This document shows, piece by piece, positions 43,621-51,760 of a stretch of 64,000 nucleotides of DNA (the first letter of the stretch is position 1; each line of letters opens with the position of its first letter). Source of the stretch: Bacillota bacterium (GTDB taxonomy: Bacteria > Bacillota > Clostridia > Acetivibrionales > DTU013); NCBI GenBank assembly GCA_023426125.1, contig JAFABI010000103.1, positions 1-64,000 on the forward strand, read 5' to 3'. The translations under genes and the position numbers were made by a program. The notes beneath the pieces are model-generated. The model ran no database searches, was not told where the DNA came from, and saw only the letters and a program-made list of their open reading frames with translations.

Positions 43621-43727
43621 TATGCATCCTCTCATCTTTTCAATTTATGCAATGGCAGAAAAAACAACAAATGGATTCAACCGTTGATTCTGCGCCATTC
43701 ATTATGGCCCGTCTATGACACAGCTCA

Positions 43728-43994
43728 TCATGCTTTTGCTTTAAACAATGAGAAGCGGCGGCACAAGCTCCCGACGAACAAACCCATGAAAAAAGAAACC
43801 AGGGAAGAAGAAAGCATCAGCTCAAATTCAACTATTTTCAGTAAAAATGAGGACCGGCCAATATAGAAGGATACAATTGCCATGACACAGAAAAGAATCT
43901 CTGCCGGAAGGCGTGAGCTTTTAAACAATCTATGGCCTATAATAAAACTACCCAGGAAGAGAACAACGTAGGAAAGATTTTGAAGCAAGATCAT
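43728..43994 (-). CDS. Small membrane protein, three helices
   Basis: 88 residues from the ATG with AAAGGAG eight bases upstream. An earlier ATG at 44012 overlaps the stop of another small ORF (ATGA) and would add six residues. Three hydrophobic segments (LSYVVLFLGSFIIGHRLF; EILFCVMAIVSFYIGRSSF; LMLSSSLVSFFMGLFVGSLC) and a basic end. No family recognised. It lies downstream of the mazEF pair on the same strand. Confidence 0.6.
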   Translation of the reverse strand: MILLQNLSYVVLFLGSFIIGHRLFKSSRLPAEILFCVMAIVSFYIGRSSFLLKIVEFELMLSSSLVSFFMGLFVGSLCRRFSLFKAKA

Positions 43995-44008
43995 TTTCGC
44001 TGCTCCTT

Positions 44009-44167
44009 TCATAAAACCGAATCTTTTGGGAAAGCCGCCTGTTTAAATTTCACAGGCATTATCCACATTATACCATGGCAAACGAATGAAAAGAAGCAAG
44101 AAATAAAAAAGCCTGAAAAGCCTATCAATAAAATGTGCAAAGACTTACCCGGATAACTTGCGCGCAT
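44009..44167 (-). CDS. Possible 52-residue membrane peptide after mazF
   Basis: ATG four bases after the mazF stop; stop overlaps the ATG at 44012 of the next small membrane ORF (ATGA). One hydrophobic helix (LHILLIGFSGFFISCFFSFVC). The tight stop-start contacts on both sides suggest coupling, but there is no ribosome binding site and the peptide is unknown. Confidence 0.3.
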   Translation of the reverse strand: MRASYPGKSLHILLIGFSGFFISCFFSFVCHGIMWIMPVKFKQAAFPKDSVL

Positions 44168-44171
44168 GAAA

Positions 44172-44522
44172 TCAACGAGGCTTAAGAACAAGGTCAATAC
44201 CGTCAAGAATTTGCACAATACGCTTATGGCTGACTTTACCGATTTTCTCCATCAGGTCGTCCCTATCAACCGTAAAAATTTGGGAAACATTGACGACACT
44301 TTGTTTTGGAAGATTTCCTTCTCCCGGGTTTAACAACACATTGCCTGGAGAATTCGCCCTGCCCAGATTTGTAGTCAGCGAACAAACAACCACCGTATTG
44401 ATTTTGCTGATATTGAATAGATTATTTTGAATGACAACATGCGGCCTCATATACCCCGGCTCCGAACCCGGAAGCTCTCCTAGATCAATCCAGAAAATAT
44501 CCCCCTGCTGTATTTCCATCAA
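44172..44522 (-). CDS. mazF: MazF/PemK family mRNA interferase toxin
   Basis: 116 residues. Family motifs: QQGDIFWIDLGELPGSEPGYMRPHVVIQNN at the N-terminus (the GSEPGYxRPxVVIQN block with the catalytic Arg), and VCSLTTNLGRANSPGNVLL. It cleaves mRNA at specific short sites when not bound to antitoxin. Its start overlaps the antitoxin stop by four bases (ATGA), the usual coupling. Confidence 0.93.
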   Translation of the reverse strand: MMEIQQGDIFWIDLGELPGSEPGYMRPHVVIQNNLFNISKINTVVVCSLTTNLGRANSPGNVLLNPGEGNLPKQSVVNVSQIFTVDRDDLMEKIGKVSHKRIVQILDGIDLVLKPR

Positions 44523-44776
44523 TCATTATCTCCGTAATTTACTTTACGTCTCCGGAGGCTTTTGATTCTTGTCATATATTCGTCATCTACCGGGTCAGGC
44601 ACTTCATATACGGCATTCAATTTTTCCAGCATCCTCTTGTTTTCAATATCTCTGAGGTACTTTTCCAGCGCCATGGAAAACAGCTGGCTTCTGGATATCT
44701 TCATCTCTCGGGCCATTACTTCGGCCTTTTCGAAAATACCTTCGTCAATGGATATTGCCGTTTTTATATTTGCCAT
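44519..44776 (-). CDS. Ribbon-helix-helix antitoxin (MazE/CopG type)
   Basis: 85 residues. N-terminal KTAISIDEGIFEKAEVMAREMKISRSQLFSMALEKYL is a ribbon-helix-helix DNA-binding domain; the C-terminal part (EVPDPVDDEYMTRIKSLRRRKVNYGDND) should wrap the toxin. It neutralises the mazF product and represses the operon. The upstream gap has near-palindromic AT-rich sequence (TATACCATTATTTATACCAT) that could be its operator. Confidence 0.9.
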   Translation of the reverse strand: MANIKTAISIDEGIFEKAEVMAREMKISRSQLFSMALEKYLRDIENKRMLEKLNAVYEVPDPVDDEYMTRIKSLRRRKVNYGDND

Positions 44777-44937
44777 AAAACCACACCTTCCCGTGTTATA
44801 CCATTATTTATACCATTAGTATAACACACTAAGAATAGCAAGTATATATCAAATGATATAAAAAGTTGTAAAAAAATTGTTGCACATAATGAATGTGAAC
44901 CAGTACCTGCCACCTGTATCAAAAAAAGGTCCAAAAA

Positions 44938-44967
44938 AGCTGCCGACAAAATGTTTTGTCGACAGCT
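44938..44967 (-). terminator. Intrinsic terminator after eno
   Basis: On the minus strand AGCTGTCGACAAAA (44967-44954) pairs with TTTTGTCGGCAGCT (44951-44938) with a two-base loop and one G-T pair, followed by TTTTTTGG. It is the strongest terminator in the window. Confidence 0.92.
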
Positions 44968-45012
44968 CCGGTATGTTTACGCTATCCGCGATGCCTTTTC
45001 CGGCCTGCTCTG

Positions 45013-46308
45013 CTATCTCAGATTGAACCAGGCGTCCAGGCCGGGATATATGGCCTCTTCACCCAATTCCTCCTCGATTCTCAGCAACTGATTGTACTTT
45101 GCGACACGGTCGGTCCTTGACGGTGCTCCCGTCTTGATCTGGCCGGAGTTGGTGGCTACGGCGATGTCCGCAATGGTGGCATCTTCGGTTTCGCCCGACC
45201 GGTGAGAGGTTACGGCGGTATAACCGGCCCTGTTTGCCATCTGGATGGCGTCAAGGGTTTCCGTCAGCGTACCGATCTGGTTCACCTTGATCAGGATGGA
45301 GTTTGCGACGCCCATCTTGATCCCTTTTTTCAGCCTGCTGGTATTGGTTACAAAAAGATCGTCCCCAACCAGCTGGATCTTGTCTCCCAGCCTTTCGGTA
45401 AGCATTTCCCACGCTTCCCAATCTTCTTCCGATACACCGTCCTCCAGTGAGATGACGGGATACTTGTCCGCCAGATTTGCCCAGTAATCCACCATTTCCA
45501 TCTTTGTCTTGGTGATTCCCGATTTCCAGAACAGGTAGGTGCCGTCCTCCTGGTACATTTCCGTGGCAGCGGCGTCAATGGCGATCCTGAAGTCTTCCTC
45601 CGCCTTATAGCCGGCTTTTTCAACTGCTTCCAGAATCACCTGTATGGCTTCCTCATCGGTTTTCAGGTTTGGCGCAAAGCCTCCCTCATCGCCTACAGCC
45701 GTGGAATAACCTTTGGCGGAAAGGACCTTCTTAAGATGGTGGAAAACCTCCGCGCACATCTGCAGCGCTTGCTTGAAGCTTTTCGCGCCAACCGGCATGA
45801 TCATGAATTCCTGGATGTTTACGCTGTTGTCGGCGTGTTTGCCGCCATTGATTATGTTCATCATCGGTACCGGCAAAGTTTTTGCATTCACTCCGCCGAT
45901 ATACTGATAAAGACTGATGCCTAAAGCCTCCGCAGCCGCTTTGGCCGCCGCAAGGGACACTCCGAGAATGGCATTTGCGCCAAGCTTTGCTTTATTATGG
46001 GTTCCATCAAGCGCAATCATTTTCATGTCGATGGCCACCTGGTCGAAAACATTCATGCCTTCGATTTCCGGGGCAATAGTGTCATTTACATTGTTAACAG
46101 CCTTTTGAACGCCCTTTCCAAGGTATCTTTCCTTGTTGCCGTCCCTCAGCTCAATGGCCTCAAATGCTCCTGTGGAAGCGCCGGACGGCACTGCGGCCCT
46201 GCCTATGAAGCCGCCTTCCGCTATCACTTCCACTTCAATGGTGGGATTGCCCCGGGAGTCCAGTATTTCCCTGGCAAAAACGCTTTCAATTTCAAGGTAT
46301 TGTTTCAT
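45013..46308 (-). CDS. eno: Enolase
   Basis: 431 residues from the ATG after GGAGGAGTATACA, full length. Converts 2-phosphoglycerate to phosphoenolpyruvate in glycolysis. Visible: VFAREILDSRGNPTIEVE, GASTGAFEAIELRDGN (Mg and substrate loop), VGDEGGFAPNL, SLEDGVSEEDWEAW, VGDDLFVTN and SHRSGETEDATIADIAVA, which carry the metal-binding Asp/Glu and catalytic Lys/Glu. It is a monocistronic gene; it does not belong to the neighbouring sugar locus. Confidence 0.97.
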   Translation of the reverse strand: MKQYLEIESVFAREILDSRGNPTIEVEVIAEGGFIGRAAVPSGASTGAFEAIELRDGNKERYLGKGVQKAVNNVNDTIAPEIEGMNVFDQVAIDMKMIALDGTHNKAKLGANAILGVSLAAAKAAAEALGISLYQYIGGVNAKTLPVPMMNIINGGKHADNSVNIQEFMIMPVGAKSFKQALQMCAEVFHHLKKVLSAKGYSTAVGDEGGFAPNLKTDEEAIQVILEAVEKAGYKAEEDFRIAIDAAATEMYQEDGTYLFWKSGITKTKMEMVDYWANLADKYPVISLEDGVSEEDWEAWEMLTERLGDKIQLVGDDLFVTNTSRLKKGIKMGVANSILIKVNQIGTLTETLDAIQMANRAGYTAVTSHRSGETEDATIADIAVATNSGQIKTGAPSRTDRVAKYNQLLRIEEELGEEAIYPGLDAWFNLR

Positions 46309-46594
46309 TGTATACTCCTCCTCATCCAAACGTGCAGTTGTATTTCTTCCAGTTTATTACTGCCAATAGAATACAGCAATAAAGCCCTAATGTAAATATA
46401 ACCGGGAATATTTTACCCATTTTCAGGAGGAATAAAACAAATTGCCAACAGGTTATTTTAAAACATCTTTTATTTCCTTCACCTGCCTGTTTTATTCATT
46501 TACATCCTGTATAACATTTCATACCCCATAGGTAAAGCGGAATGGAACATCTGTTTTATTTTCACCAGTGCTTGGCAGATTCCAATTTAAGCAA
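46309..46594. other. Intergenic region upstream of eno, with a repeat C tail
   Basis: Holds the eno promoter region (no clear -10 chosen) and, near the 3' end of the binding protein gene, TTTTATTTTCACCAGTGCTT (46553-46574), which equals the right end of repeat family C. The rest of that element cannot be aligned. Confidence 0.4.
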
Positions 46595-47932
46595 TTATTC
46601 ATCCGATTCAGCTTTTTCTTTTGCCTTCTTCAATTCTTCAACAAACATTTCAGGTATAAGCACGCCCTTCGAAAGCTGAAGCACAAGATTTTCTGCTTCG
46701 CTCTTAAAACCGGGTGTAAGTCTGTCATTGAATGCAGGCCCGCTTATCGACCCAGCCCTCTCCAAGATATCGATCAGGTCCTTTTGGAGAGCTGATTCTT
46801 TGCCGTTAAGATAATTCACCAGATTCACAGGCGGGATTACATAGCCGTTGTTCCAGCCCAGTTTTGCATAATTGCCGGGCCGCATGATTGTGTTTATTAA
46901 TTTTATTGCTTCCGTTTTGACGGAAGAGTTGCTATATACCGAATATCCTCCGCCATACCATCCCACCAGATTATTGGCAGCCTCGACGCCGCTCCCCGGA
47001 CCTAAAAAAACAGCGGCTCTGATATTATTCCTTACCTTTTCCGGAATACTCACATCGGTTGCCATCCCCATTTCCCAGGAACCCATGGTATACATGGCTG
47101 TCCTTCCCTGAAGGAACAGATTTCTTGCCGAACTATAGTCGGTGGTGTCAAAATCAGGCTGGTAAAACCCTGCATCCATTAATTTCTTGTAATAGCAGGC
47201 GGCCCTATAATAAATCTCATCCGGATGATTGGTTTCATTGGCGCTCTCTTCAATAAAAACCTGCAAATTTATGGCAAGGGACCATTTATCCTGGCCGTTT
47301 ATGGCACAGGGGGTTATTCCCTTCGCCCTCAGCAACCTTACGGTTTCCAGAAGCTGGAGGTAGTTTTCCGGCACTTTGATTTTCATCTTTTCAAAGATGT
47401 CCGCATGGTAGTATAAAACCCAAAAATCCAGATTTTTAGGCAAACCATAGAGCTTTCCGTCCCGGGTAAATGAATCTAAGGCTCCATCCTGAAAATCGTA
47501 TTGAGTATAATCCTCCAGGTTCAATTCAGCCAGATAGGAGCCTTTTACCAGAGGATCAAAAAAGGAAGGCAGCGACCAGGTAAAGAAGATATCCGGCAAA
47601 TCGTTGGACGTCATATACACCAGAATTTTCTGTCTGTAAATTTCATCATGAAGAAACTCGGTTTTTATATTTAACTCCGGATGATCCTTCAGGTACTCGT
47701 CAAGCAGCTTCTGTTCAAGATTGCCCAGTCCTTGTGTTCTATCCGGAACGTTGGAGAAGAATTTAATGACAACCGGGGTATTGACTTCATGGCTGCCGTT
47801 GTTTGAAAGAGTTTTTTGAGGAGTCTTGTTAAAAAAACTATCCGTACTGTCAGCGCTGCATGCCGACAGGCTCAGTATCTGGAAAAAAACCATCAATATG
47901 TATTGGAAAGTCTTAATGCTGCCGCTTCTCAC
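46595..47932 (-). CDS. Sugar ABC transporter binding lipoprotein (binding protein 2)
   Basis: 445 residues from a GTG eight bases after GAAAGG; the frame is open 13 residues further without a ribosome binding site. The signal peptide ends in LSLSAC (lipobox). The mature part is a solute-binding protein of the CUT1 type: VIKFFSNVPDRTQGLGNLEQKLLDEYLKDHP, GKLYGLPKNLDFWVLYYHADIFEKM and GRTAMYTMGSWEMGMATD. It is clearly a paralogue of the binding protein at 61215. Last gene of the unit permease-permease-GH43-binding protein. Confidence 0.9.
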   Translation of the reverse strand: MRSGSIKTFQYILMVFFQILSLSACSADSTDSFFNKTPQKTLSNNGSHEVNTPVVIKFFSNVPDRTQGLGNLEQKLLDEYLKDHPELNIKTEFLHDEIYRQKILVYMTSNDLPDIFFTWSLPSFFDPLVKGSYLAELNLEDYTQYDFQDGALDSFTRDGKLYGLPKNLDFWVLYYHADIFEKMKIKVPENYLQLLETVRLLRAKGITPCAINGQDKWSLAINLQVFIEESANETNHPDEIYYRAACYYKKLMDAGFYQPDFDTTDYSSARNLFLQGRTAMYTMGSWEMGMATDVSIPEKVRNNIRAAVFLGPGSGVEAANNLVGWYGGGYSVYSNSSVKTEAIKLINTIMRPGNYAKLGWNNGYVIPPVNLVNYLNGKESALQKDLIDILERAGSISGPAFNDRLTPGFKSEAENLVLQLSKGVLIPEMFVEELKKAKEKAESDE

Positions 47933-48052
47933 TGTATTCACCTTTCGATTCCGAAAACCGACCTGTTCCATAGGTTACGAATAATTATAACTCGAAAAAA
48001 AAAACAGCACAAGTACTTCACGCCCCTTATGCCTGTTTACACAGCCGCACCT

Positions 48053-49687
48053 CTATATTTCTCTATATTCGAAATAATCAAAATCAGCATGTTTTGAGCG
48101 CGTATGCAGATCCTGGACACACAGCCCGACAAAGGCTCCGGTAAATTCTCCATATTTACAATATTCATCCGACAGCCTTGTTGCATCAAAAACAGGTCCG
48201 ATGGCCGACCACACATTCCCATCCGAAGAATAATAAAACCGCATCCCTTTGTCTTTGATGGATACCCGCAGATAAATACGGTCAAGTCCGGGAACGGCGA
48301 CCCTATGTTCCTTATATTCGTCTCTGCGGCCGTTGTCCGAAGTCATCAAGCCCAGACACCGGCTTTTGAATGACTCACTGTAGTAAATCCTTAAAAAATA
48401 GTGGTTCATGTGATCATACAGGCAGACGAGGCCAGCCATTTGACCGAAATTTTCCGGTTCAAATTCCACACATGTTTCTGCTTGAATATTGAACGCCTGA
48501 ATCCTTTTTGCAACCAGACTCACGCTGAAGGTCGAAAACAGGGACTCCTGGCCTCTCATCCGCAGATATCCCCTTCTTTCGGATAATGATGCCCATGAAG
48601 CATCCAAGTGTATCCTCAAAGTGCTGAAATTTCCATTCAACTCCGGCAGGTCGAAGTCATCCCTGCAAGGCTCGGCCGCAAACGGCTGTTCCGGAATTCG
48701 CGGCTGCCGTATGTACCTTTGGGCCAGGTTTCCTCCGGAAGCAAGGCGCAGCCAGCCGTCGTCCGTCCAGCAAACCTTCTGGATGGCAGTCTCTCTGCCC
48801 AGCATGCACCGCATTTCCGGCAGGATGGGACGAGCGCACAAATGCGCAATATAAAATTCCCCGGTATGGGTTTCCACAAGAGACCCATGGCCGGATTTTT
48901 GAAGATAGGCGTCCGGGTTGTAATAATGGGGCTTCCAACAGTCCGGATCTCCCCGTTCGTTGAATTTTACCGCCGCAGACGTAATGATGGGATTTTCCGG
49001 GTCAGGTTCATAAGGCCCCGCAATATTTTTTGAACGCGCCACCGTCACTCCATGTCCATAGCCGGTACCGCCCTCCGCAGCCATAAGATAATACCGGCCG
49101 TTTCTTTTATATATGTGGGGACCTTCAAGACAGCCCATATCCGTTCCTCCGCGGTAAATTCTGCGGATCTGCCCGACAAGGCGTTTCTCCAAAGGTGAAT
49201 ACTCTTGAAGAACAATGGCTCCCGGATGTTCGTATCCCATCCTGAAATCCCATTCCAGATTGACCAGCCATTTTCTCCCGTCCTCGTCATGGAAAAAGGA
49301 GGGATCGAAGCCGCTGCTGTTCAGGTAGACCGGTTCCGACCACGGGCCTTCGATACTCTCAGCCGTTACCACATAATTGTCCACATCGAAAAAGTTATTT
49401 GCAATACCCCTGACAAAGGAAAACGCAATATAGAACAGGTTTTCATCACCTGAATAACTAAGGCAGGGAGCCCATACCCCTTTGGAGGGCTGGATACCTC
49501 TCAGTTCAATCTGCGAAGCTCCTGTCAGAGCATGGGATAACAAACGCCAGTGCTTCAAATCTCTGGAATGGTATATCCGGATGGCCGGCAGCCATTCAAA
49601 GGTGGACGTCGCTATATAGTAATTATTTCCGACCCTCAGTATGGAAGGATCGGGATTGAACCCTCTGATAATGGGATTTTCTATCAT
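48053..49687 (-). CDS. GH43 glycoside hydrolase, probable beta-xylosidase/arabinofuranosidase
   Basis: 544 residues, no signal peptide, so cytoplasmic. Five-bladed propeller with base Asp13 (GFNPDPSIL), pKa-tuning Asp128 (GFDPSFFHD) and acid Glu188 (LEGPHIYKR), then a C-terminal beta-sandwich (about 330-540). Size and layout match the XynB-like subfamily that splits xylooligosaccharides. GGGGGAACTGA precedes the ATG. It lies between the permease and binding-protein genes, so it should act on what they import. Confidence 0.92.
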   Translation of the reverse strand: MIENPIIRGFNPDPSILRVGNNYYIATSTFEWLPAIRIYHSRDLKHWRLLSHALTGASQIELRGIQPSKGVWAPCLSYSGDENLFYIAFSFVRGIANNFFDVDNYVVTAESIEGPWSEPVYLNSSGFDPSFFHDEDGRKWLVNLEWDFRMGYEHPGAIVLQEYSPLEKRLVGQIRRIYRGGTDMGCLEGPHIYKRNGRYYLMAAEGGTGYGHGVTVARSKNIAGPYEPDPENPIITSAAVKFNERGDPDCWKPHYYNPDAYLQKSGHGSLVETHTGEFYIAHLCARPILPEMRCMLGRETAIQKVCWTDDGWLRLASGGNLAQRYIRQPRIPEQPFAAEPCRDDFDLPELNGNFSTLRIHLDASWASLSERRGYLRMRGQESLFSTFSVSLVAKRIQAFNIQAETCVEFEPENFGQMAGLVCLYDHMNHYFLRIYYSESFKSRCLGLMTSDNGRRDEYKEHRVAVPGLDRIYLRVSIKDKGMRFYYSSDGNVWSAIGPVFDATRLSDEYCKYGEFTGAFVGLCVQDLHTRSKHADFDYFEYREI

Positions 49688-49724
49688 TCAGTTCCCCCTA
49701 TAACCATGAAATGCCTTCGCGTAC

Positions 49725-50564
49725 TTATCCCTTGACTGCGCCCAGCATGACACCCTTTGTTATCTGTTCATTCAATATGAAATAGACGATAATGGCAGGA
49801 AGTGCGCTGAGGGCCATGACAGCAAACTGCTTTGCATAATCGGATGCGTACTGGCCCTGGAAATTGATTACTGAAAACGGCAATGTTCTCAAGCTCTCCT
49901 TGCTCAAATACGTTACCGCCATAATGAATTCATTCCAGCAATTGAAGAAAGTCATTATTGCAATAGTAACAATGGCGGGCTTTGTCATGGGAAGTATGAT
50001 TTTAAAAATAATGCCGTATACGCCGCAGCCATCCATAAAGGCAGATTCCTCCAACGCCTTTGGAACAGAGTGGATAAAACCGTTCATCAGGAATATTCCC
50101 ATGGGGAGGGAAACGGCGATATAGGGAATAATCAATCCAAGATAGCTGTCTGTCAGCCCTAAGGCTTTGAAAGTAAAAAAATTTGGAAGCAATGTTGCAT
50201 GAATGGGGATCATCATACCCAAAAGCATGAGCGTCATAACAAAGCCGCTCATTTTCCACCGCATTCTGGAAAAAGCGTATGCAAGCGTTAACGATAGCAC
50301 GACCGTTACCACAATCGTAACCGTCGTTACAACAGTACTGTTGATAAGGTACATGCCCACCTTGCCCTGTGTCCAGGCTACGTAATAATTATCCCACTGC
50401 GGCGGATCAGGCCACTTGAGTATTCCCGATACGAAAAGATCTCCACTCCTGTTCAACGAAAAATCAATGAGCCAGACCAGCGGAAACAGCTGTCCTATGG
50501 CAAAGGCAACCATGATGGCTACTATGATGATATTATTGATTTTCTTTATTCTGAGTTCATTCAT
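49725..50564 (-). CDS. Sugar ABC transporter permease, MalG/LacG type
   Basis: 279 residues, six membrane helices. The EAA loop that contacts the ATPase is ALEESAFMDGCGVYGIIFKIILPMTKPA. Starts 14 bases after the upstream permease stop (GGTGATGGA site). Ending TKGVMLGAVKG is typical of the class. No gene for the ATPase is nearby; such systems use a shared MsmX-type ATPase. Confidence 0.93.
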   Translation of the reverse strand: MNELRIKKINNIIIVAIMVAFAIGQLFPLVWLIDFSLNRSGDLFVSGILKWPDPPQWDNYYVAWTQGKVGMYLINSTVVTTVTIVVTVVLSLTLAYAFSRMRWKMSGFVMTLMLLGMMIPIHATLLPNFFTFKALGLTDSYLGLIIPYIAVSLPMGIFLMNGFIHSVPKALEESAFMDGCGVYGIIFKIILPMTKPAIVTIAIMTFFNCWNEFIMAVTYLSKESLRTLPFSVINFQGQYASDYAKQFAVMALSALPAIIVYFILNEQITKGVMLGAVKG

Positions 50565-50578
50565 TCCATCACCTCATG

Positions 50579-51463
50579 CTAATTCTCGTTTTGTGTTTTA
50601 AAAATCCTGTTAACTGTTACCGTTGCCAGCAGGCATATTGCCACAAACAATACCGAAATGGCATTTCCATAGCCGAATTCAAAGGAATTGAAGGCCTTTA
50701 TATAAAGATAATTTGCCAGGAACTGTGTGGCATCCCCCGGTCCTCCGTTTGTCGTCAGATAGATGGTTTCCATCTGTTTCAGCGCTGAAATCACCGCAAG
50801 CGTTACATTTACCCTTATGACCGGATAAAGAAGCGGAAGAGTTATTCGGGTATACATGTGAAAACCTGTTGATCCGTCAATTCTTGCCGCTTCATACAGC
50901 TCTTCAGAAATACCTTTTAATCCGGCATAGTATATGAGCATCGCCCAGCCAAACCCCTGCCAGCTGCAAATCACCATGATAGCCCAGATGGCTATCCCGG
51001 GATCTCCAAGCCACTGCTGCTTCAGCGAACCAAGCTTTACCATGTCCAACACCTTGTTTAGAAGCCCGTAATCGGAGTTGAAAATATTGACCCACATTGC
51101 GGAGGTAACCACCACCGAAATTACGCATGGAATAAAATAAGCCGTCCTGAAGAATTTTTCTCCCTTGCCGCCCAACCGGTCCAATAAAATGGCAAACAGA
51201 ATCGAAAGCGGATGCTGCACGAATACCAGCCCCAATCCAAGCATCAAGGCATTTCCCAGCGATCTCCAGAACGTAGGGTCATTCAACAGTATATTTCTAT
51301 AATTATCCAATCCTGTATAAACCGGAGCACCCATACCGGAGTATTTGGTGAATCCAAAATATGCGCTGAGCAGGATGGGGGAAAGTGTGGCAAAGAGAAA
51401 TACCAGCAATCCCGGAAGGACCAATGAAAAGATTATCAATTTATTGCTTAATGCTTTATTCAC
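50579..51463 (-). CDS. Sugar ABC transporter permease, MalF/LacF type
   Basis: 294 residues, six helices, starting at a GTG five bases after AAGGTGAT. EAA loop: LYEAARIDGSTGFHMYTRITLPLLYPVI. FLFATLSPILLSAYFGFTKY and YTGLDNYRNILLNDPTFWRSLGNAL are family blocks. First gene of the unit driven by the duplicated promoter at about 51545-51666 and divergent from the sensor kinase. Confidence 0.93.
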   Translation of the reverse strand: MNKALSNKLIIFSLVLPGLLVFLFATLSPILLSAYFGFTKYSGMGAPVYTGLDNYRNILLNDPTFWRSLGNALMLGLGLVFVQHPLSILFAILLDRLGGKGEKFFRTAYFIPCVISVVVTSAMWVNIFNSDYGLLNKVLDMVKLGSLKQQWLGDPGIAIWAIMVICSWQGFGWAMLIYYAGLKGISEELYEAARIDGSTGFHMYTRITLPLLYPVIRVNVTLAVISALKQMETIYLTTNGGPGDATQFLANYLYIKAFNSFEFGYGNAISVLFVAICLLATVTVNRIFKTQNEN

Positions 51464-51544
51464 AATATCACCTTATCCCAATTTAATCATCGTGCAGAGA
51501 ATCAAACTCCCCGCCCTATGCCTCCTTGTCCGGAGACCTTTGAC

Positions 51545-51666
51545 CTTTACAGGGGTGCGCACCGTAAACCCAAAGAAAGCCGCCCGAAAAACTATAGTAC
51601 GATTATACCAACTACCTTTGGAAGGCACAGTAGAGAATTGTCAAAAGTAGTTTGCTTTTGTAATGG
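51545..51666 (-). promoter_or_regulatory. Duplicated promoter block, copy 1 (permease unit)
   Basis: Read on the minus strand: an inverted pair CAAAAG/CTTTTG (51660-51642), a TTGACA (51644-51639), CCTTCCAAAGG, an extended -10 TGGTATAAT (TATAAT at 51607-51602), and an imperfect palindrome TTTACGG-TGCGCA-CC-GTAAA (51569-51545). The stretch 51595-51666 is identical to 62670-62741 at 70 of 72 bases and lies in the same orientation before the binding protein 1 unit. TTGACA is 31 bases from the -10, so it is not a standard -35; this suggests an activator-dependent promoter. Confidence 0.75.
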
Positions 51667-51760
51667 TTTAAGCATTTTGGGCGGTATAAAAAAGGATTTC
51701 CATTTAATCTGTAGAATTATTAATATTATACAAGTCAAACACTTGGGAGTGTGTGAAACC

